Origin: Acidobacteriota bacterium | GTDB lineage: Bacteria; Acidobacteriota; Holophagae; Holophagales; Holophagaceae | Assembly (NCBI GenBank): GCA_016195985.1 | Contig: JACPYP010000012.1 | Span: 1 to 64,000, forward strand | Direction: 5' to 3' | Length of the DNA stretch: 64,000 nucleotides | In this document: positions 1 through 8,982 of the stretch, piece by piece | Position numbering within the stretch: the first letter of the stretch is position 1 | Layout of the letters: each line of letters opens with the position of its first letter | Notes under the pieces: model-generated | What the model was told of the DNA's origin: nothing | What the model saw: only the letters and a program-made list of their open reading frames with translations | Database searches by the model: none | Made by a program: the position numbers and the translations under genes

Positions 1-301
1 GCGAAGCGGGTGGACCAATAGTTCCGTGGCTTCGGCGGCCTACACCATCAGCATCCCCAACACCGTGGCGGCGCCCACCTTCAGCCCGGCGGCGGGCACC
101 TATGCCAGCGCCCAGACCGTAACACTCAGCACCGCGACGACAGGCGCGGCGATCTGCTACACCACGGACGGCAGCACGCCCACGGCCGGTTCCACCAGCT
201 ACACCGGGCCGATACAGGTATTGGCCAGCCAGACGATCCGGGCCATCGCCGTGCGAAGCGGGTGGACCAATAGCTCCGTGGCTTCGGCGGCCTACACCAT
301 C
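1..301 (+). repeat. In-gene direct repeat, 252-bp period
   Basis: Bases 1-50 recur almost exactly at 253-302. The period is 252 bp, or 84 codons, which is one chitobiase-like domain. The near-identity at DNA level suggests recent duplication inside the gene. More copies may lie to the left of the window. Confidence 0.75.
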
Positions 302-1525
302 GGCGGCTCGGCCGCCGTGGTGACCCGGGTGCCCTTCGCGGCGCTGCCCAACCACCCCACGGCCCTCACCCAGGATTGGTCCAATGGGGAACCCCATGTT
401 CTCCAGGATCGCAGTCCCGGCTCCGCCGGGGAGCTGTTCGGCTTCGGCTGGTCGGACAAACTGCACATCTTCAAGAGCGCGGATGGCGGAAGCCACTGGA
501 CCTTCGTGGACACCACGGAATCCATCGCCAGCAGCGAGTACGGCAAGCGGATGCTGGGCATCGCCCAGGATTCCCTGGGCAAGGTGCACCTGTTGTTCGT
601 GAACGGCACCTCCGGGCAGGTGGAGTACACCCGCCTGGCCCTCTCCCACACGAGCGGGGCCATCAGCGGCTTTGCTTCCGAGGTAAAGGGTATTGCCCTA
701 CCGGGCTCCTTCAACACCAACGGCGATGTGCGGGGCGTGCTGCTGGACGTGATGGACCAGAGCGGCGCTGAGACCTTGGTGTATTCCATCACGGATATCG
801 GTTCCAATTCCTTCCGCCTTCGGATGGGGATGACCCTGGGCCTGATGCCGCAAGTGTCTTCGGATTTCATGAAACTGGATGGAACGCCTGGCACCACCCT
901 CGCGTTCGAAACAACCGCTTTCAACGCGCATGACCACTGCGCCGGCACGGCCCAGTTGGGGGCTTCCCGGGATCTCTGGGTTTTCTGGGGGCCCAACGAG
1001 GCGGAATGGGGCGCCCAGGACAGCACGTTCACCACGCGGCTGCGGGTGTCCCCTAGCGGACCCCACACCTGGAGCGTGGGCACGCCCATTCCGATGGTGG
1101 GCAGCGGAGCGATTTCCTCTCCGGAATTCCTCTGCGTGACCGGAAGTACCAACTTCGTGTGGTTCATGTATTTCGATCCGGCGGATGGGCTGTCCATCGA
1201 CCGGGTGGCGGCGGACGGGAGCTACACCCACAGCGCGGCTCCCAGCCCCGACAGCCGGATCGACCGGAACGGGTGGGGCGTCTTTTCCGTGTCGCCGGAC
1301 GAAAGCCGGATCTACGCGATATGGAGCAGCTTCAGCCGGTATGCGGATGATGCGTCCACCCGGCAGGGGGCCTGGGATGGGACAACATGGACCCTGTTCT
1401 CGGATCCCTTGGCGGGGGATGCCTGGGGTTTCGCAGGATCTACAGGCTGGGGCGAAGGCGTCGTGGCCATGCGCATGGCGGATGCCGACTACGCCATTGC
1501 CGTTTCCGTCATCCGGACGGATTGA
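2..1525 (+). CDS. Surface/secreted protein with chitobiase C-terminal-like repeats (5' partial)
   Basis: The reading frame is open to the left window edge, so the start is missing. The first 16 visible residues (RSGWTNSSVASAAYTI) are the end of one repeat. A complete repeat of about 84 residues follows and ends with the same phrase. The repeat (FSPAAGTY, ICYTTDGSTPT, IRAIAV) is typical of the chitobiase/beta-hexosaminidase C-terminal-like domain (CHB_HEX_C), an all-beta module common in exported proteins. The remaining ~400 residues are rich in W, G and D, like a beta-propeller or BNR-type fold, but I see no catalytic signature. Function unknown; it probably acts outside the cytoplasm. Confidence 0.8.
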   Translation, partial: RSGWTNSSVASAAYTISIPNTVAAPTFSPAAGTYASAQTVTLSTATTGAAICYTTDGSTPTAGSTSYTGPIQVLASQTIRAIAVRSGWTNSSVASAAYTIGGSAAVVTRVPFAALPNHPTALTQDWSNGEPHVLQDRSPGSAGELFGFGWSDKLHIFKSADGGSHWTFVDTTESIASSEYGKRMLGIAQDSLGKVHLLFVNGTSGQVEYTRLALSHTSGAISGFASEVKGIALPGSFNTNGDVRGVLLDVMDQSGAETLVYSITDIGSNSFRLRMGMTLGLMPQVSSDFMKLDGTPGTTLAFETTAFNAHDHCAGTAQLGASRDLWVFWGPNEAEWGAQDSTFTTRLRVSPSGPHTWSVGTPIPMVGSGAISSPEFLCVTGSTNFVWFMYFDPADGLSIDRVAADGSYTHSAAPSPDSRIDRNGWGVFSVSPDESRIYAIWSSFSRYADDASTRQGAWDGTTWTLFSDPLAGDAWGFAGSTGWGEGVVAMRMADADYAIAVSVIRTD

Positions 1526-1588
1526 CACCATACTCCGAAGGCCCTTCTGCGAAGGGAACGACGCGGCGCTTGCTTCAGGCTGCCCTCT

Positions 1589-2764
1589 TCAGGCTGGTGG
1601 CACGGCCTCTTCGCCGCGGCCCAACCGCAGGGCGACGGGCAGGGCCGCCAGCATGGCCAGGGCTCCCACCGCCCAACCCATGCGATAGCCGTGGTGGCCG
1701 ATGACCCAGCCCAGGCTGAAGCTTCCGAGGCCGATGCCGGCGTCGAAAGCGAAGAGCAGGGCACCGAAGGCGGAGCCTCGGCGCTGGGGATCCACGGATT
1801 CAAGCAGCTTCGCGTTGAGGAGGGTGTGCAGCATGCTGTAGCCCGCGCCGTAGAGCAGGGCCGCGGCGGCGTGACGCGCCATGCCGCCGGGCAGGAAGGC
1901 CAGCAGGGCGAGGCCCGCGAAGGCCCCCAGCAGCATGCCCGGCAGTTTGCGGATGGGCCGCTTGCCGAAGCCCCGCCGCAACATGGCCAGGCGCATGAGG
2001 ACCATGCCCACGGCCATGAAGGAGAGGAAGGCCGAGGGCAGCTTCATGCCCAGGGCCAGGCCTTCCTGGGCCGTGTAGCTGCCGAGGGCGCCGTAGCCCA
2101 GGGCCGTGCAGAACAGCACCAGGCAGGGGCCCAACACCACCGCATTCGGCCACTTGAAGCCTTCGGCCCGGCCGTGGGGGTGATCGGCGGGCAGCGTGGT
2201 GCCCAGGGCGCCCAGCAGCAGGAAGAGCAGGGCCAAATACCAACCGATGGGCGCAAATCCCCAGTGCTGGAAGATCCACAAGCCCAGCAGGGGCCCGACG
2301 ATGACGCCCCCTGGGCTGGCCAGTCCGTAGAGGCTCAGGCCGTCGGCATGGCGGTCCTCGGGCAGTACGTGGGACAGGGAGGCCATGGTGGCCGTGAGCA
2401 GGCCCGACCACACGATGCCGTGGGGGAAAGCCAGGATGTAGAAGCCCCATTTGCTTGGTATTACGGCGTAGGCCGCGAGGAACAGCGCGTAGAACATGGC
2501 GCAGCCGACCACCAGCCGGCGGTGGCCTACACGGTCGCCCAGGGGCCCCGTGAACAGAGCGCCGATCGCGCTGCCCGCCGTGAAGAGGCTCATGAAGCGG
2601 CCGCTTTCCGCGAGGCTGGCCCCCAGTTCCCGAAGGCGCAGCGGGACCGTGGGGAAGAGCTGGAAGGCCGCGAAAAAGGTCACGAAGGTCAGCGCCCACA
2701 CCAGGACGAAGTGGCGGGTGATCAGCCGCGTGTTGGGCCGCGTGAGCTTAGAAAGATCCGTCAT
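1589..2764 (-). CDS. MFS transporter (paralogue 1)
   Basis: About 391 residues with some 12 hydrophobic segments, and the loop motif GPLGDRVGHRR of the major facilitator superfamily. It is clearly paralogous to the next gene upstream; both share the phrase VPLRLRELGASLAESGRF near the N-terminus. The start chosen is ATG at 2764, preceded on its own strand by GGAGGTG. An in-frame start further upstream would only add translated repeat sequence. It is the last gene of a minus-strand group with NIPSNAP, ABM and the second MFS gene. Substrate unknown; drug or metabolite efflux is a guess from the family. Confidence 0.85.
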   Translation of the reverse strand: MTDLSKLTRPNTRLITRHFVLVWALTFVTFFAAFQLFPTVPLRLRELGASLAESGRFMSLFTAGSAIGALFTGPLGDRVGHRRLVVGCAMFYALFLAAYAVIPSKWGFYILAFPHGIVWSGLLTATMASLSHVLPEDRHADGLSLYGLASPGGVIVGPLLGLWIFQHWGFAPIGWYLALLFLLLGALGTTLPADHPHGRAEGFKWPNAVVLGPCLVLFCTALGYGALGSYTAQEGLALGMKLPSAFLSFMAVGMVLMRLAMLRRGFGKRPIRKLPGMLLGAFAGLALLAFLPGGMARHAAAALLYGAGYSMLHTLLNAKLLESVDPQRRGSAFGALLFAFDAGIGLGSFSLGWVIGHHGYRMGWAVGALAMLAALPVALRLGRGEEAVPPA

Positions 2765-3025
2765 GCGGCACCTCCGCCTAACGCACGCGGTGCGTGCTCC
2801 GGCGCGCTCCGCTTGCCGAGGCGGAGCCTCCCTGTGCCGCACCCTGCGGGCTTCGGCTTTGCCAAAGTGGCACTTCGCTCCTGCTGCGTGCTCATGCGGC
2901 ACCTCCGCCTAACGCACGCGGTGCGTGCTCCGGCGCGCTCCGCTTGCCGAGGCGGAGCCTCCCTGTGCCGCACCCTGCGGGCTTCGGCTTTGTCAAGGTG
3001 GCACTTCGCTCCTGCTGCGTGCTCA
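2762..3025. repeat. 131-bp tandem duplication
   Basis: Two nearly identical 131-bp copies lie head to tail, at 2762-2892 and 2893-3023, and differ at only a few bases. Copy 1 carries the ribosome-binding site and ATG of MFS paralogue 1. Copy 2 ends at the stop codon of MFS paralogue 2. Each unit can form short GC hairpins, such as GCACGCGGTGCGTGC. It fills the whole gap between the two transporter genes. Confidence 0.9.
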
Positions 3026-4222
3026 TCCTTCAAGGATGCCAGAGGGGACCGGCTCCGGTGTCACGGCTGAGCTGCGGCGGACGATGCGGCGGGCCGCGGG
3101 GATGGAGAGGGCCATGAGGGCGGCGCCGATGGCCCAGCCCCAGCGGAAATTCCGGTGCTCCATCACCCATCCCAGGCCCAGAGCACCGAGAGCCGTGGCC
3201 GCGTCGAAGGCGAAGAAGAGGGCCCCCACGGCGGCACCCGTGCGCTGGGGCGGCGTGGTGGCGAAGATGTTCATGAGCAGCAGGGTGTGCACCATGCCGT
3301 AGCCGGCCCCGTAGATGAGCCCCGCGAGCAGGTGGCGGGCCATGCCGCCGGGAAGGAAGGCCAGGAGGGCGTAGCCGGCCGTGGCCAGGGCGATCATGGC
3401 GGGCAGCAGGCTCACGGGGCGCCGGCCCATGCCCGTGAGCGCCAGCAGGCCGCGGATGGCCATCATGCCCAGGGCGAAGCAAGTGAGGAAGGTGGCAGGC
3501 CAAGCCATGCCCACGGCCTTGGCCTCCTGGGCGCTGTAGGGCGGCATGGGGCCGAAGCCCAGGCCCACCAGCAGCATCACTGCCACCGTGCCCCAGACAG
3601 CGCGGTCGGGCCACTGAAACAGGGTTGAGGCTTCGACCTCGCGGGGGGCCTCCCGCGGAAGGGCGCCGATGAGCCCATGCAGAATCGCGAAGACGCCCGC
3701 CAGCAGGACCATCATCCAGGCGAAGCCCAGGTGCGGCATCAGCCAGAGCCCCACCAGGGGGCCCACCGCCACGCCGCCTGGGCCCGTGAGGCCGAAGAGC
3801 GACATGCCCTGGGCCCGGTTCTCCGCGGACAGGATGCCGCCCACCTTGGCCACGGAGGCCGTGCGCAGGGCCGACCAGAGCAGGCCGTGCACCGGGGCCA
3901 GCAGGTAGAACACCCAGCGCACCCTCAGAAGCGCGTAGGCCACCAGGATCATCACCACGGCCAGCGAGGCCACCCGCAGCACCCGACGCTGGCCCAACCG
4001 GTCCCCCAGGGGGCCTGTGCACAACGAGCCGAAGCCTGAGCCCAGCATGAAGGCGGTCTGGAAGCGCCCACTTTCGGCAAGGCTGGCGCCGAGCTCCCGA
4101 AGGCGCAGAGGCACCACGGGAAAGAGCTGGTACCCCGCCGCAAAGACGAAAAAGTAGAAGGCGCAGACGACGAGGAAGGGGGCTGTCAGCAGGCGCCCGG
4201 GGGTTCGTTCGACCTGTGCCAT
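3023..4222 (-). CDS. MFS transporter (paralogue 2)
   Basis: 399 residues with about 12 predicted membrane segments and the MFS loop GPLGDRLGQRR. Strong local identity to the MFS gene downstream implies gene duplication. The ATG at 4222 lies 4 bp after the stop of the ABM gene, so the two are probably co-transcribed. Substrate cannot be told from sequence. The pairing with ABM and NIPSNAP small proteins and a divergent ArsR-like regulator suggests a stress-inducible detoxification or export unit (inference). Confidence 0.85.
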   Translation of the reverse strand: MAQVERTPGRLLTAPFLVVCAFYFFVFAAGYQLFPVVPLRLRELGASLAESGRFQTAFMLGSGFGSLCTGPLGDRLGQRRVLRVASLAVVMILVAYALLRVRWVFYLLAPVHGLLWSALRTASVAKVGGILSAENRAQGMSLFGLTGPGGVAVGPLVGLWLMPHLGFAWMMVLLAGVFAILHGLIGALPREAPREVEASTLFQWPDRAVWGTVAVMLLVGLGFGPMPPYSAQEAKAVGMAWPATFLTCFALGMMAIRGLLALTGMGRRPVSLLPAMIALATAGYALLAFLPGGMARHLLAGLIYGAGYGMVHTLLLMNIFATTPPQRTGAAVGALFFAFDAATALGALGLGWVMEHRNFRWGWAIGAALMALSIPAARRIVRRSSAVTPEPVPSGILEG

Positions 4223-4226
4223 GGAT

Positions 4227-4655
4227 TCAGGATGGCAGCAGATCCCTGTGATCCGGGGCGCGGGCGGCCGGGGTGGTCTGCATTTGGCCCTCGGCGTGCT
4301 GGGCTTGGCCCTCGCCGTGCCGGATCAGGCTGTCGGCGGGGGCCTGGTCCCGCTCGGCGGCGCCGTAGTCGCGCAGCACCGCGGCCACCCGCAGGCGGTA
4401 TCCCTGGAAGAGTCCCTGGCGGCCTCGGATCTGGGCCTCCCGGTGGGCCTCCAGGTTGCGCCATCGCGCCACGGCGGCCTCATCGTGCCAGAAAGAGAGG
4501 GAGAGGAGCTTGCCAGGCTGGCTAAGGCTCTGGAACCGCTCGATGGATAGAAAGCCGTCCATACCCGCCAGCCGGGGAGCCAGACTGGTGGCCAGATCCA
4601 GGTACTCCGCCTGCTGCCCTGCCGCCGGCTCCACCTCGAAGATGACGGCGATCAT
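4227..4655 (-). CDS. Antibiotic biosynthesis monooxygenase (ABM) domain protein
   Basis: 142 residues. The first ~100 match the dimeric alpha-beta barrel ABM fold: a [19 protein letters not shown]-type first strand and helix, then a FLSIERF strand and a [13 protein letters not shown] helix. Such proteins are cofactor-free oxygenases or heme-related enzymes, but the substrate here is unknown. The C-terminal ~40 residues are polar and look unstructured. The start codon overlaps the stop of the upstream NIPSNAP gene by 4 bp (ATGA), showing translational coupling. Confidence 0.8.
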   Translation of the reverse strand: MIAVIFEVEPAAGQQAEYLDLATSLAPRLAGMDGFLSIERFQSLSQPGKLLSLSFWHDEAAVARWRNLEAHREAQIRGRQGLFQGYRLRVAAVLRDYGAAERDQAPADSLIRHGEGQAQHAEGQMQTTPAARAPDHRDLLPS

Positions 4656-4993
4656 GGACGGCCTCCCTCGACCCAGGGCCCCATGGCGCCGGCCACGCCC
4701 TCCAGGAAACTGCGCTCCTCACGGAGGATGAACTTGCGCGATTCGGCGAAGGCGAAGTTGGCGCGGCCTTCCTCGTGGGACCGGAGCCGCGCCCGGTAGG
4801 CCTCGTAGGCTGCCAGGCTGTCGAAGCCGATGAGGCCCCAGGCGATGTCGTTGGTGCCCTCATGGGGCAGGAAATAGCCCAGCAGGCGCCCCCCGCAGGC
4901 AGGGATGACGCGGCCCCAGGCTTCGGCGTAGGTCCGGAAGGCCTCCTTCTGGAAGGGATCGATCTGATAGCGGATGAAACAAACCAGCCTCAT
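4652..4993 (-). CDS. NIPSNAP family protein
   Basis: 113 residues with the ferredoxin-like alpha-beta barrel pattern of the NIPSNAP family: [20 protein letters not shown], a G-rich turn, then [16 protein letters not shown]. Bacterial members are small proteins of uncertain function, often near oxidoreductases or transporters. It is the first gene of the minus-strand group NIPSNAP-ABM-MFS-MFS. Its promoter must lie in the short gap before the divergent ArsR-type gene, so that regulator is the natural candidate to control it. Confidence 0.8.
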   Translation of the reverse strand: MRLVCFIRYQIDPFQKEAFRTYAEAWGRVIPACGGRLLGYFLPHEGTNDIAWGLIGFDSLAAYEAYRARLRSHEEGRANFAFAESRKFILREERSFLEGVAGAMGPWVEGGRP

Positions 4994-5048
4994 GGCAGAC
5001 TCCTTTCACCGCCCATCCTGGAAGGCCCATGCTTCGGTTTGGAACGAA

Positions 5049-5714
5049 ATGAACCGCGACCCTGACCTCGCCGCCGCCGCCGTCCTGCTGGCGGATCCGG
5101 CCCGGGCCGCCATGCTGGGCCGCCTGCTGGATGGGCGCAGCTGGACGGCCACGGAACTGGCCAAGGCCGCGGGAGTCCAGCCCTCCACGGCCAGCGCGCA
5201 CCTGGCCCGCCTGTTGGAACCGGGTTGGGTGGCCGTGCACCCCCGGGGCCGATTCCGCTACTACCGCCTGGCCCAACCGGCCGTGGCGGAGTTTCTGGAG
5301 GCCTTCGCGGGCCTGGCTCCGGCGGCGCCCGCGCGGACCCCGGGAGAGCTCCGGGCGGGCGCCTCCCTGCGCCGCTGCCGCCTCTGCTACGACCACCTGG
5401 CGGGCCAGGTGGGAGTGGCCCTCACGCGGGGCCTGATGGAGCGCGGGTGGCTGGGCTCCGGCTTCCACCTCACGGAGGCGGGCGCGGCGGGGCTGCGGGC
5501 GGCGGGGCTGCCCGTGGCGGAGCGGGAGGGCCGGGCCTGCATGGATTGGAGCGAACGGCGCCTGCATCTGGCGGGCCCTTTGGGCCGCGATCTGGCGGAC
5601 CTCTGTCTCGCCGCCGCCTGGCTGCAGCGGGACCCCAAGAGCCGCGCCCTGTGGATCACGCCCCTGGGCCAGGAGCGCCTGGGCGCCGGGCTGGGCCTGT
5701 CCATCCAGAGTTAG
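5049..5714 (+). CDS. ArsR-type winged-helix transcriptional regulator
   Basis: About 221 residues. The N-terminal ~75 form an ArsR/SmtB winged helix: LLADPARAAMLGRLLDG, then TATELAKAAGVQPSTASAHL as recognition helices, then the wing RGRFRYYRL. A C-terminal domain follows, with CRLCYDHLAG and a KSRALWITPLG-type end, as in ArsR-like regulators with an extra ligand-binding region. ATG 5049 starts right at the family N-terminus. ATG at 4974 or 4992 would overlap the divergent NIPSNAP gene and adds unlike residues. It probably controls the divergent NIPSNAP-ABM-MFS group and itself. Confidence 0.85.
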   Translation: MNRDPDLAAAAVLLADPARAAMLGRLLDGRSWTATELAKAAGVQPSTASAHLARLLEPGWVAVHPRGRFRYYRLAQPAVAEFLEAFAGLAPAAPARTPGELRAGASLRRCRLCYDHLAGQVGVALTRGLMERGWLGSGFHLTEAGAAGLRAAGLPVAEREGRACMDWSERRLHLAGPLGRDLADLCLAAAWLQRDPKSRALWITPLGQERLGAGLGLSIQS

Positions 5715-5785
5715 CCAGGGCCTGTCCGGACAACATTCATACCCGTCCCGGCTATGCTGGGAGACCCCACCCCACCGAGGTTCCC

Positions 5786-7309
5786 ATGCAGCTGGAGCAG
5801 TTCCACGCGGAGGCCGACCGCATCCGGAAAGGCGGCTCCCCCAAGGCCCACGAGAAGAACGCGGAGAGCGGCAAGCTCTTCGCCCGCGAGCGCATCCGCC
5901 TGCTGGTGGATGAGGGCAGTTTCATGGAAGACGGCCTCTTCGCCAACGCCCTGGCCGAGGACCTGCCGGCGGATGGCGTCATCACGGGCACGGCCACGGT
6001 GGACGGGCGCCCCGTGGCCCTCATGGCCAACGACAGCACCGTCAAGGCCGGCAGCTGGGGCGCCCGCACCGTGGAGAAGATCATCCGCATCCAGGAAGTG
6101 GCCCTGCGGATGAAGGTGCCCATGCTCTACCTGGTGGACAGCGCCGGGGCGCGCATCACCGACCAGCTCGACATGTTCCCGGGCCGCCGCCACGCGGGAA
6201 CGATCTTCCACATGGAGGTGGCGCTGTCGGGGCTGGTGCCCCAGGTGTGCCTGCTCTTCGGGCCGTCGGCGGCGGGCGGCGCCTACATCCCCGCCTTCTG
6301 CGACGTGGTGGTCATGGTGGAAGGCAATGCCAGCATGTACCTGGGATCGCCGCGCATGGCGGAGATGGTCATCGGCGAAAAGATATCGCTGGAAGATCTG
6401 GGCGGCGCTCGCATGCATTGCTCCGTGAGCGGCTGCGGCGACTTCCTCTGCAAGACGGAAGAAGAGGCCATCGCCCTCGGCCGCCGGTACCTCGGCTACT
6501 TCCCCCAGCACTGCGAAGATGCCTTGCCGATGGTTCCGGGCAGGCCCGTTTCGCCCCAAGCGAAAGCCCTGGGCGCCATCGTGCCGGCGGACATCATGGC
6601 CCCCTTCCAGATGAAGGATTTCATCGAGGGCCTGGTGGATGAGGGCAGCTTCCTCGAAGTGAAGAAGCTCTTCGCGGGCGAGGTCATCACAGGGCTGGCG
6701 CGCTTGAACGGCAGGCCCGTGGGCATCGTCGCCAACCAGCCGCGGGTGAAGGGCGGTGTTCTATTCGTGGACAGCGCCGACAAAGCCACGCGCTTTATCA
6801 CGCTCTGCGATGCCTTCGGCCTTCCGCTGGTGTTCCTCAGCGACGTGCCGGGCTTCATGATCGGCAGCGCGGTGGAGAAGCAGGGCATCATCCGCCACGG
6901 GGCCAAGATGATCAGCGCCATGTCCAGCTGCAGTACGCCGCGTTTCTGCGTGGTGGTGCGCAAGGCATACGGCGCGGGACTGTACGCCATGAGCGGCCCG
7001 GGCTTCGATCCGGATGCCACCCTGGCCCTGCCCACGGCCAGCATCGCGGTCATGGGCGCCGAGGCCGCGGTGAACGCGGTGTTCGCCAACAAGATCGCCG
7101 AGAAGCCCGAAGCGGAACGCGCCGCCTACGTGCAGCAGCTCCGCGAGGAATACAACCGCGACATCGATCTGAAAAAACTCGGCGCCGGACTGCACGTGGA
7201 CGCCATTGTCGATCCGGCGGATCTGCGGGGCGAACTGGCCGCCCGCCTGGCCCGCGCGCGGCGCCGGGAGTCATGGCCCCCCAAGCGGCGGGCCGTCACG
7301 CCGGTCTGA
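5786..7309 (+). CDS. Acyl-CoA carboxylase, carboxyltransferase (beta) subunit
   Basis: 507 residues with the two crotonase-like halves of biotin-dependent carboxyltransferases. The N half has LYLVDSAGARITDQ and FGPSAAGGAYIPAF (oxyanion hole). The C half has PLVFLSDVPGFMIG and RKAYGAGLYAM. It transfers CO2 from carboxybiotin to an acyl-CoA such as propionyl-CoA or methylcrotonyl-CoA; which one cannot be settled by eye. ATG 5786 follows CGAGG at 5 bp. No biotin carboxylase lies next to it. accC/accB at 22-24 kb, or a set elsewhere, may supply the partner. Confidence 0.9.
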   Translation: MQLEQFHAEADRIRKGGSPKAHEKNAESGKLFARERIRLLVDEGSFMEDGLFANALAEDLPADGVITGTATVDGRPVALMANDSTVKAGSWGARTVEKIIRIQEVALRMKVPMLYLVDSAGARITDQLDMFPGRRHAGTIFHMEVALSGLVPQVCLLFGPSAAGGAYIPAFCDVVVMVEGNASMYLGSPRMAEMVIGEKISLEDLGGARMHCSVSGCGDFLCKTEEEAIALGRRYLGYFPQHCEDALPMVPGRPVSPQAKALGAIVPADIMAPFQMKDFIEGLVDEGSFLEVKKLFAGEVITGLARLNGRPVGIVANQPRVKGGVLFVDSADKATRFITLCDAFGLPLVFLSDVPGFMIGSAVEKQGIIRHGAKMISAMSSCSTPRFCVVVRKAYGAGLYAMSGPGFDPDATLALPTASIAVMGAEAAVNAVFANKIAEKPEAERAAYVQQLREEYNRDIDLKKLGAGLHVDAIVDPADLRGELAARLARARRRESWPPKRRAVTPV

Positions 7310-7321
7310 CATTCCTCCGCC

Positions 7322-7858
7322 TTACTTCGCTTCCTTCGGCAGGGCCTCTCCGGCACGGCGCAGGGCTTCGCGCGTTTCGGGCTTGTCCACCTTGGCGGCG
7401 ATCTGCAGCCCCTTGGTCTGGGGGCCCACGGCGAACCAGGCGCCCTTGTCGAGCCAGCTGGCGTGGATGGCGGCCATGGGGATGCGCCCGGCGCCCTGAA
7501 TGATGGTGATGGCCGCGGGAGAGCCAGGCTTGATGAGGGAATCGTCTTCCATGAAAAGCACGGCCTGCACGCGAGCCTGCATGCAGAGCTTGCGGACCGT
7601 CTCGGGCTGGACTTTCTTGGAGCCGTCGAGGGGGATCAGCTTGATGTCGAGCCCCAAATCCTTGAAGGTGGATCCCTCGAATTCCAGCCTGTTGAGCAAG
7701 GTGGCGTTCTGATCGTAGAACACGCCGATGACCCTGGCCTCGGGGAATGCGCGGGAAAGCACGAACAGGGCCTGGTCGTAGTCGCCGGCCTGGGCCAGGG
7801 GGGCTGAGGCGAACGCCAGCAAGGCGGCGGTGAGAGGGGCGTGAAGGGGTCTCAGCAT
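7322..7858 (-). CDS. Exported protein resembling ABC-type substrate-binding proteins
   Basis: 178 residues starting with a signal peptide (hydrophobic stretch to about residue 24, ending APLAQAG). The mature part has a Rossmann-like periplasmic-binding pattern: ALFVLSRAFPEARVIGVFYD, LDIKLIPLDG, VQAVLFMEDD, and RIPMAAIHASWLDKGA. It looks like one lobe of the ABC substrate-binding fold. ATG 7858 is chosen because it begins the signal peptide. The gene converges on the carboxyltransferase gene with a 12-bp gap. No permease or ATPase is nearby, so its role is unknown. Confidence 0.65.
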   Translation of the reverse strand: MLRPLHAPLTAALLAFASAPLAQAGDYDQALFVLSRAFPEARVIGVFYDQNATLLNRLEFEGSTFKDLGLDIKLIPLDGSKKVQPETVRKLCMQARVQAVLFMEDDSLIKPGSPAAITIIQGAGRIPMAAIHASWLDKGAWFAVGPQTKGLQIAAKVDKPETREALRRAGEALPKEAK

Positions 7859-7993
7859 CGAATCCTCATTCAGAGTCATTCTTTTCGGCATTTGGGCCAC
7901 GCTTCTTGAACCCTGGTGGACCGGCCGCTCCCCTCACCCGACGGGTGCAGGGGCGGATCTGCTATGCTCCCGGGGTTCCCCTGGGAGGCTCGC

Positions 7994-8515
7994 ATGTTCC
8001 GCCGCGTGGACGATTTCAAGACCATCTGGCAGCAGGAGGCGGAAAAAACCCTGGCGGTGTTCGCGGCCATTCCGGACGCGGCGGCCCATCAGGCCGTGGA
8101 TCCGCAGCACCGGGATCTGCGTCGCATGGCCTGGCATCTGGTGGAAACGGTGCTGGAACTGCCCCGGCATCTGGGCCTCCAGGTGAAGGGCACCGTGGAC
8201 CTCGGGCCCGATGGCCTCATCGCCACTCCGCCTCCGCCCACCATGGCCGGGATTGCCGAAGCCTACCGCGTGGCCAGCGACTCCCTGCTTGATCACATCG
8301 GTGGATGGAACAACATGGAACTGGGTCGGAATTTCACCCTCTACGGGGAAACCTGGACAGGGGCCTTCGCGCTGTTCGCGCTGGTGGCCCACCAGACCCA
8401 CCACCGGGGCCAGATGACCGTGCTGCTCCGCCAGGCGGGCCTGCACGTGCCCAGCACCTATGGTCCCACGAAGGAGGAGTGGGCGACCTTCGGCATGGAA
8501 GCGCCGAAGGTCTGA
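7994..8515 (+). CDS. DinB-family protein
   Basis: 173 residues forming the four-helix DinB/YfiT-type bundle. Likely metal-binding histidines are in RRMAWHLVETV and VAHQTHHRGQMTVLLRQAG. Family members are metal-dependent, often thiol-handling or hydrolytic, and many have no known substrate. ATG 7994 follows GGGAGG at a good distance; the upstream extension in the same frame shows no family similarity. It is one of three DinB-fold genes in the window, with those at 34066 and 37344. Confidence 0.85.
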   Translation: MFRRVDDFKTIWQQEAEKTLAVFAAIPDAAAHQAVDPQHRDLRRMAWHLVETVLELPRHLGLQVKGTVDLGPDGLIATPPPPTMAGIAEAYRVASDSLLDHIGGWNNMELGRNFTLYGETWTGAFALFALVAHQTHHRGQMTVLLRQAGLHVPSTYGPTKEEWATFGMEAPKV

Positions 8516-8588
8516 TCCGGGGCGCGCTCCAGCCCTTGGCGTTCCATTCCCGGAAGCGGGTGCCGCGCAGGCGCTCTGTGAGTCCCCT

Positions 8589-8972
8589 CTATGCGTCGTG
8601 GCTCCGCCCGTCCCTGGGGCTCTCGCCCTTCGCGTAATCCTGGAAGGACTTCTCGCCGACCTCTTTCCACCACTCGTCGTACTCGCGCCATCCGCGGCGG
8701 CGCATCCTGTGGCCGTGATGGTGGCCGCGGCCGTGATGGAAACCGCCGACGAGGATGCGGGCGAGAAGGATCAGGCCGACGCTCTGCCAGAAGGTGACGG
8801 TCCGGGCCCCCAGCAAGTCTGGCAGGATGCGGTTCCACAGCAGCATGACGGCTCCCCCGAATACGAGGGCCAGGACGGCGGCCAGGGCGATGCCCGCGGC
8901 GACGCGGCCGGCCACGCGCAGGGCCCTGGGGCGGCCTGCATGACGGTGGGAATGGTGGTGGTGGAAGAACAT
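8589..8972 (-). CDS. His-rich small membrane protein
   Basis: 127 residues. The N-terminus carries MFFHHHHSHRH. Two hydrophobic segments follow (about residues 23-50 and 60-78), then a second His cluster, FHHGRGHHHGHR, and a charged C-terminal tail with EYDEWWKEVGEKSFQDY. It lies 10 bp downstream of the ECF sigma factor gene on the same strand, so the two probably form an operon. The His clusters suggest metal binding or sensing, but I do not recognise a characterised family. Confidence 0.7.
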   Translation of the reverse strand: MFFHHHHSHRHAGRPRALRVAGRVAAGIALAAVLALVFGGAVMLLWNRILPDLLGARTVTFWQSVGLILLARILVGGFHHGRGHHHGHRMRRRGWREYDEWWKEVGEKSFQDYAKGESPRDGRSHDA

Positions 8973-8982
8973 GTTGGACTCC

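Noticed and set aside
1691-3070. 459-codon plus-strand frame antisense to MFS paralogue 1
   Set aside because: Shadow frame rich in E, G, Q, A and R; the minus strand encodes a clear transporter and the frame continues through the tandem repeat.
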